A DNA stretch of 64,000 bases. Source: Dipteris shenzhenensis. Lineage: Eukaryota > Polypodiophyta > Polypodiopsida > Gleicheniales. Of the stretch, positions 58,739 to 64,000 are shown in pieces. The position numbers were made by a program, and so were the translations under genes. The stretch lies in the NCBI GenBank assembly GCA_047967505.1, contig CM106540.1; one strand, 5' to 3'. Position 1 is the stretch's first letter. Each line of letters starts with the position of its first letter. The notes below the pieces were generated by a model. The model saw only the letters and a program-made list of their open reading frames with translations. It ran no database searches and was not told the origin of the DNA.

Positions 58739-59580
58739 ATGGCTACCATCTTGAATATGGATAAGTTCAATGGTAAAGGCTTTCACACATGGTAGATGAA
58801 GGTTAAGTTTGCATTGATGAGGGAAAACCTCTGGGGGCTTATCAAACCTACTTCAACTACTTCTTCAACAGCCTCTAATGCTGGAGAATCCTTAGCTCTG
58901 ACACATCCAGCAAGAGATCCTGCTAGAGAGGAGAAAGCCTATGGCATCATTGCCCTTGGCTTAGGAGATGACTATATTCATCACATTTCTGATTTAGAGT
59001 CTCCTTCTGAAGCTTGGCAGAAGCTTGACATTATTTTTGGTGCTAGATATCACATCTCAAAATTGTCACTTAAGATTGCTTTCTTTGAATTGAAGATGGC
59101 TAGTGGCACTCCTTTGGCTGCCCATGTCAATTATATGTGAAGTCTCATGACTCAACTTGCTTCTATCAACTCTCCAATCACTACAGATGATGCAATGGCA
59201 GTATTGCTCAAAAGCATGCCTGAAGATTATGATCATGTTGTTACCACTCTGAAAAATCTTCCTAATCCTACTCTTGAAGGTCTTATTACTGCTCTTTAAG
59301 AAGAAGAAAGGCACATGGAACTCTGGAGAGGCAATGACATAGCCTACCAGAGAGGCAATGTCACAGCCATGCCATAAAAATTTAGAAGGGCAAGTTTTCA
59401 CCTTGCAAACATTGTGGGAAGACTAATCATTGCTTCAAGATCAATCCATGCAAACATTGTGGCAAAAACAATCACCATGAAAAGTATTGTAAAGCCAAAA
59501 AGGAAGAAACTACAAAGTCAAAAACTTCCAATCTACTTTCATTTGATGAGTCTCCACATGATGAAGACTATGCTTTTTAG
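58739..59580 (+). pseudogene. TR-GAG copia gag with two zinc knuckles
   Basis: Starts MATILNMDKFNGKGFHTW. UBN2-type gag follows (IIALGLGDDYIHHISDLESP, AWQKLDIIFG, SINSPITTDDAMAVLLKSMP, VVTTLKNLPNPTLEGLITAL). A one-base shift near 59,390 leads to two knuckles: CKHCGKTNHCF and the canonical CX2CX4HX4C C-KH-C-GKNN-H-HEKY-C. Stops at 58,793 (TAG), 59,138 (TGA), 59,297 (TAA) and about 59,376 (TAA) all fit C-to-T in CAG, CGA, CAA and CAA. The frame ends at TAG 59,578. No pol sequence follows. Confidence 0.88.
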
Positions 59581-59871
59581 GCACTTTGTCTTTTTTGTTT
59601 TTCATCACTTGGTCAAATTTTGAGGTTCTCTGCTTGGAGTAGTACTCCAAAAAGAATATGTTATGTAAATCACCTCTGGTCACCATATGATGTAGGCCAT
59701 GTGATATGTATTTTGACTATCCCATTTTTGTGAACCTCACACCCTTGGGAACCCTTGCTAGCATGAGATCCTAGCCATAGATTAATCCTTGACCACCATG
59801 AGATGGCATGAGAAATTATGAGACTAGATGTATCCTTGAAACTACAAGAGGCAACCACTTGAGGGGGGGTT

Positions 59872-60214
59872 TGTTGGGGTAAGTATGATCAAAAGCTTGC
59901 TCTATGGTGCATGTGTGCATCTAGGGGAGTCACATGTGTGTTTGTGTGTGTTGTAAAGGCACATCAAGTGCTATGATGTGTCTACTGTGTGACCTAAGTG
60001 ATGATGTAAGACAAAGGCAATCCCATTGATGTAGGGATTTATTCTCATTGATGTAGGGGCTGATTGCCACTATGTAGGGAAGGTATTAGCTTCTCCCCCT
60101 TTCTATAAGAGAGAGTCCTCTCTCTCACAATCATAAAGAAGAACTATCATCTTTCTTTCATTGTGCTCTCACACCTCTTGCAAGATGCATCTATTCTATC
60201 CACATGATCCTACA
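59872..60214 (+). repeat. TR-GAG 3' LTR
   Basis: 343 bp, TGTTGGGGTAAG to ATCCTACA, preceded by the polypurine tract GAGGGGGGGTT (59,861-59,871). Confidence 0.9.
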
Positions 60215-61545
60215 TAGCATTTCCATGCTTGGGACCATCACGAATAAAGAAGGGCTTGAGATAATGCATTTTGATCACCTTCTTGCCATATGGCTCATGC
60301 AGCTCCTGTACTTGTACAGACCCATTGCTACGTTCCTTGATGACTTTGTATGGACCAGTCCACAATGGAAGGAACTTTTTATCCATTTGGTGATCCAATC
60401 TGTTATCCAAGCATAGCATAACATCCCTCTCAGCAAAGTGTCTTTCCCTTCCCTTGCAAATCTTAGCATCCAAGTGGGCCTTTTGTCGATTCTTTTGGAT
60501 CGTTGTTTGATGTAGTGCAAGGCGTCGAGTTTCATCTAACTTCTCAAGTTGTACCAACCTAGCCTCTACATGTTCATCTTTTATCATCCTCTATTCTTGT
60601 GCCAATCTCAAGACTAGAATCTCTATTTCTAGTGGTAAAACTGCCTCAGTACCGTACATCAACTCAAAAGGAGTGTGACCTATAAACATTTTATGGGTGA
60701 TGTTGTAAGCCGACACGGCTTCAGTGACCTTTTGATCCCACTGGCTCCTGTTCCCTATGGCCATTGTCCCCATGTATTTACAAAGGAGGCCATTGGTCTG
60801 CTCCATTTGTCCCATGGATGCTGGATAATAGATGCTAGAAGTGCGATGATCAATACCCATGTGATCCATGAGTAGCTCCACTGCTTCATTTAAGAATGGA
60901 CTCCCATGATCAGATACTATTTCCATGGGTGTCCCAAACCTTGTGCAGATACGTTCAAATATGAAATTTGAAACTGCCTTACCATTTGTAGCGGGGAGGG
61001 CGATAGCTTCAGCCTTGTTAGTGACATACTCAGTGGCTACCAAAAGATACTTCTTTTTGCAGGCGGTCATGGGCAAGGGCCCAACAAAATCTATTCCCCA
61101 CTTTTGAAACAGATGGATGGACATCACTAGATGATGTTGCCCAGGATGCACATCGTTCCTACCAAAGAATTAGCATGGTTCACAAGTTTTGCAATACATA
61201 GTGACATCCTTGAACAAGGTCAGCCAATAGTACCCAGCATGTAAAATCTTCTTAGCTATATAGTCACCGGCATATTGGCCTACACAAAATCCATCATGAT
61301 AATGCTTTAATACCTTAGGTACTTCATCTGCATCAATGGACCATCTTAGTACCCCATCCATGCCTTGACAGTACAACACCCCATCAAAGAGAGTGTAGCG
61401 CCTACTATCTCTATAGATCTTCTTTCTCTCATAGGTAGGACTTTTTGGAGAAAAGGAGAAAGCGGTCAGAACTCTGTAGATACCACCATACCATGGATCC
61501 CCAACTTCTATGGCTGCTACAAGGGTTACATCGAGGCACTACATT
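60210..61545 (-). pseudogene. gypsy 2 integrase (minus strand)
   Basis: From high to low coordinate: DPWYGGIYRVL, YERKKIYRDSRRYTLFDGVL, the HHCC region (HYHDGFCVGQYAG, YCKTCEPC), core FQKWGIDFVGPLPMTACKKK, FGTPMEIVSDHGSPFLN, the third acidic position replaced within PASMGQMEQTNG, then WTGPYKVIKE and KVIKMHYLKPFF. Stops near 61,170 (TAA) and 60,588 (TAG) fit CAA and CAG. Typical of plant non-chromodomain gypsy elements. A TR-GAG element interrupts its downstream side. Confidence 0.9.
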
Positions 61546-62190
61546 TCTAGGAACTCATCTTTCTCACTTGGAGTGAGGTCTGGGGAAAGCATAGATTCAA
61601 GCTGTTGAGGACTAGCTGTTACCTTTTTTGTGGGTGGTAGGGTTGGAGACACCCCCATCATGTAAACTTCTTCCTCTAAGGACTCCTCCCCCCGTCTGAA
61701 TCTTCTATTCAGACACCGAGGATGAGAGAGTTTCACTGTCTTGCTCTTCTTCTTCTGGTTTCATGGCACCTAGTTGCACTTAGATCTTCTCCTTAGAAGC
61801 ACCAAAAGACATGTGTCCTGTCTTCCAATAGCTGACTGCATCACTCTTTCTCAACCACGGTCTCCCGAGTATGGCTGGGTAACTCCTACCTGTATCTTCA
61901 ATGTCCACTACATAGAAATTGATGGCGGTGGTGGTCAACCCATTGACTATGATTAGCAAATCCTAAATGACTCCCAGGGTGGTGAGTCGTCGACCATCTG
62001 CTACCTTTATTCGAGTGGAGGAATGCCTTGTGCATTTCAAATTCAACTTATTCATGATACGGGGCACCATGATATTACATGCAGCTCCCCATCAACACAC
62101 ACACTTTTGATACGGCAATTATCTATGATGACATCTACTGTATACGGGTGCCAATCAAATTCTTTTGAGATAGAAGAAATCTCTCATACT
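61540..62190 (-). pseudogene. gypsy 2 protease and PR-RT linker, fused in frame to integrase
   Basis: The protease N-terminus is damaged (a VDG near 62,090 followed by a frameshift). The rest is clear: STRIKVADGRRLTTLG, VDIEDTGRSYPAILGRPWL, SYWKTGHMSFGAS. The linker ends SMLSPDLTPSEKDEFLEM and is followed directly, through one TAG, by CLDVTLVAAIEVGDPWY of the integrase leader in the same frame. RT and RNase H, normally about 500 or more codons, are absent at this junction (about 61,540). Confidence 0.8.
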
Positions 62191-62228
62191 TTTCCCTTTT
62201 TCTTGCTCCTCCTTATTGAGAGCCCTCG

Positions 62229-63743
62229 CTATAGCTCACATCTCACCTTAGGGCTTAATGCTATTAGTTGAGAAAGCGTGATGCTCAAAGACCGATGAGC
62301 AAGGTCCTGAATGACCAAATAGTCTTCTTGCCTTGAGCCGATAGGGAAATCCAAGGGCGACCACTTACTCCTGTGAGATCTTTTAGTCTTCTCTATTGAT
62401 GGGTCTGCCATCTTAGTATTTGAGGGCTCTGAGAAGGACACCTTCTTCCTGGGGTAGCCCGGTCCATGGTTTGGAGAGGGGTCTGAAGTGGTACGACTTC
62501 TCTTCTCGAGGTCAAGGACCTCTACATCAGAATCCTCAGTGCTTGATTCACTTAGAAGATTCACCCTTGGAATATTGGGACATTTGGTGCGATAATGACC
62601 CTTATGGTGGCACTTGTAGCACACAACATTGGCACGTTCTCTAGGAGGGCGATTGGCTTGATTTTTGATGCCCACCATCTCAAGCCGAAGATCATTTAGG
62701 GCCTTGTCTAGGTCATTGACTCTGGGTTATTTAGTAGGAGGGGCCAGGGGAGTAGGAAGGAGAGGGCTCGTGGGCGAGGCTGGGGAAATCTTTGAGGCGA
62801 GGGGTGAGAATATACACCTTGTTGAGGGCAAGCATTTAAGGGAGGACCATACATTTCAGGTGGAGGTGGTGGATACATCCCTAGGGGTATGCCCTTGAGT
62901 TGGACCCCCTAGGTTGTTGTTGCAAGAATTGAGGGGGTTGCTGAGGGACAACCATCTTCTTTGAAGCAGGGTCAGACTAAACTTTATCAAACTTTTGGGC
63001 AATCTCATGTGCTAGTACCATGGTTTATAGATTCTCCCATTTAAGCTTGAGGCAAAATTCATCACTTGCCCCTGCTACAAGGTATCCCAGCACATGCCGA
63101 GTCATTCCAGCTCGAAATACGGCATTGTCCTCCTACGTGGCAATTAAACGATCCAAGAGCATGGCCGCTCGATCCACATATCGACGCGCCATCTCACCTT
63201 TTGACTGCTTCAAGTTTGCCACCTACAGGTACACATTCTCTGGCTCCTCTTCTTTGCAAAAATACTCGATCATAGCTACTGTCAACCTTGGCCAACTTTG
63301 GCAGATGTCTTCAACTTGGTTCTCGTACCACACTTGAGCGAAACCCTCTAGAAATGTGGGAAGAACCAACAACCATCTATATTTAGTAAGAAAGTTGAGA
63401 GACACACAATGGTGCTTGAAGGCCACAAGATACTCATTTGTATTTTCTTCAATCTGACCACAAAACACGAGAATGTTAGCCATGCTTGGGAAATGGAAAA
63501 GAGAGGCAAAATTAGGCTTTTCTATTGGCAAACAATGGAAAGAGGTACCTTGAATTGAAAATTTGGTGAAGATACATCCATAAAGCACACATAGGCAGGG
63601 TAGGGTGTGACTGGTGTATTGTGAAACACTATACGAGAAGAATCTTCATCATAGAATGGCTCATAAACAATCTTAAAAGGACCAATCCTTATTGGTCGAG
63701 GCATGATATTGCATCCATCTTTACATGCAAGTGTTAGAGACAC
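62229..63743 (-). pseudogene. gypsy 2 gag with zinc knuckle
   Basis: N-terminal segment (63,743-63,522) starts near MPRPIRIGPFKIVYEPFYDE. After a frame change the retrotrans-gag domain follows: PSMANILVFCGQIEENTNEY, FLEGFAQVWYENQ. A disrupted Pro/Gly-rich middle (63,000-62,700) precedes an open segment from 62,678 with a CX2CX4HX4C knuckle (C-YK-C-HHKG-H-YRTK-C) and a Ser/Asp/Glu-rich stretch. It encodes the structural protein of the particle. Broken by several frameshifts. Confidence 0.82.
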
Positions 63744-64000
63744 GACGTTGCATGAGGTTGCTCACCAAGGCAAACAAGAATGCCATGACAAATGTCAACA
63801 CTTGGAGAGCTTGCACATCACCTTCAGCTTCTTCTAGTTCTTATAGTCGCCATGCTATTTCTTCAAGGGGTGTGTGATTTGGCATCCTTCTTTTGAGCAA
63901 TGTCCTTAAGGATCTTTCTAATGATGTTCCAAAGTCGGTAAACTCATATCAAATATGCACAACACTTAGTTTCATGATGACCACAACCTTTGCATTCTTT
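63744..64000. other. probable 5' leader of gypsy 2, cut by window edge
   Basis: Upstream (minus sense) of gypsy 2 gag. I see no primer site or LTR end that I can support, so the 5' LTR likely lies beyond the window. Confidence 0.3.

Larger units (their letters stand above)
57519..60219 (+). mobile_element. gag-only LTR retrotransposon (TR-GAG-like) with 5 bp TSD
   Basis: Complete small element: TSD TAGCA (57,519-57,523), 5' LTR 57,524-57,867, PBS, gag, polypurine tract, 3' LTR 59,872-60,214, TSD TAGCA (60,215-60,219). The internal region is only 2.0 kb and carries gag without protease, integrase or RT, so it depends on an autonomous copia element for movement. It is inserted into the minus-strand gypsy 2 element just past its integrase end. 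The two LTRs differ at roughly 5% of positions by eye. Confidence 0.93.

Overview
The window looks like repeat-dense nuclear DNA from a land plant with a large genome. The evidence is an intron-containing heavy-metal-associated isoprenylated plant protein (HIPP) gene with a CaaX end, several plant-type Ty1/copia and Ty3/gypsy (chromovirus) elements, a plant L1-type LINE, and many long AG/CT and AT microsatellites. A fern or other non-flowering plant is possible, but the sequence does not settle the clade. There is no prokaryotic gene organisation, no CRISPR array and no rRNA or tRNA gene that I can recognise.

Layout. Positions 1-2,790 hold only unrecognised short ORFs. Positions 2,790-22,315 form a very large imperfect inverted repeat, with arms of about 8.9 and 8.2 kb. 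The arms carry facing polypurine and polypyrimidine tracts, paired copies of a short MITE-like repeat and a tandem duplication. The 2.5 kb loop holds a complete-looking three-exon HIPP gene on the minus strand. The right arm runs directly into an AT-rich block (22.2-24.75 kb) with the C-terminal half of a PIF1-like helicase, followed by a spliced gene that ends in a GIY-YIG nuclease domain. From 25.24 to 36.45 kb lies an L1-type LINE. It is split between its endonuclease and reverse transcriptase by a block made of a 5'-truncated chromovirus and a 5'-truncated copia element. A minus-strand copia element occupies 36.45-41.33 kb. A plus-strand copia element with a shortened 5' LTR and a full 3' LTR occupies 43.60-47.42 kb. 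Minus-strand gypsy fragments lie at 47.7-49.4 kb and a 0.5 kb compound microsatellite at 50.06-50.59 kb. Between two ~75 bp direct repeats (50.78 and 56.38 kb) lies a decayed Penelope-like reverse transcriptase with an upstream RGG-tailed ORF. A minus-strand gypsy element that has lost its RT and RNase H runs from about 57 kb to the right edge. Inserted in it is a small gag-only LTR element (57,524-60,214) with a perfect 5 bp target-site duplication.

How the parts relate. The HIPP gene is the only host gene I can support. The helicase and GIY-YIG pair look like the remains of one mobile or viral-type unit. Nearly all other coding sequence is decayed retrotransposon. Its premature stops are overwhelmingly of the kind produced by C-to-T change in CAG, CAA or CGA codons, as expected from deamination of methylated cytosine in silenced plant repeats.
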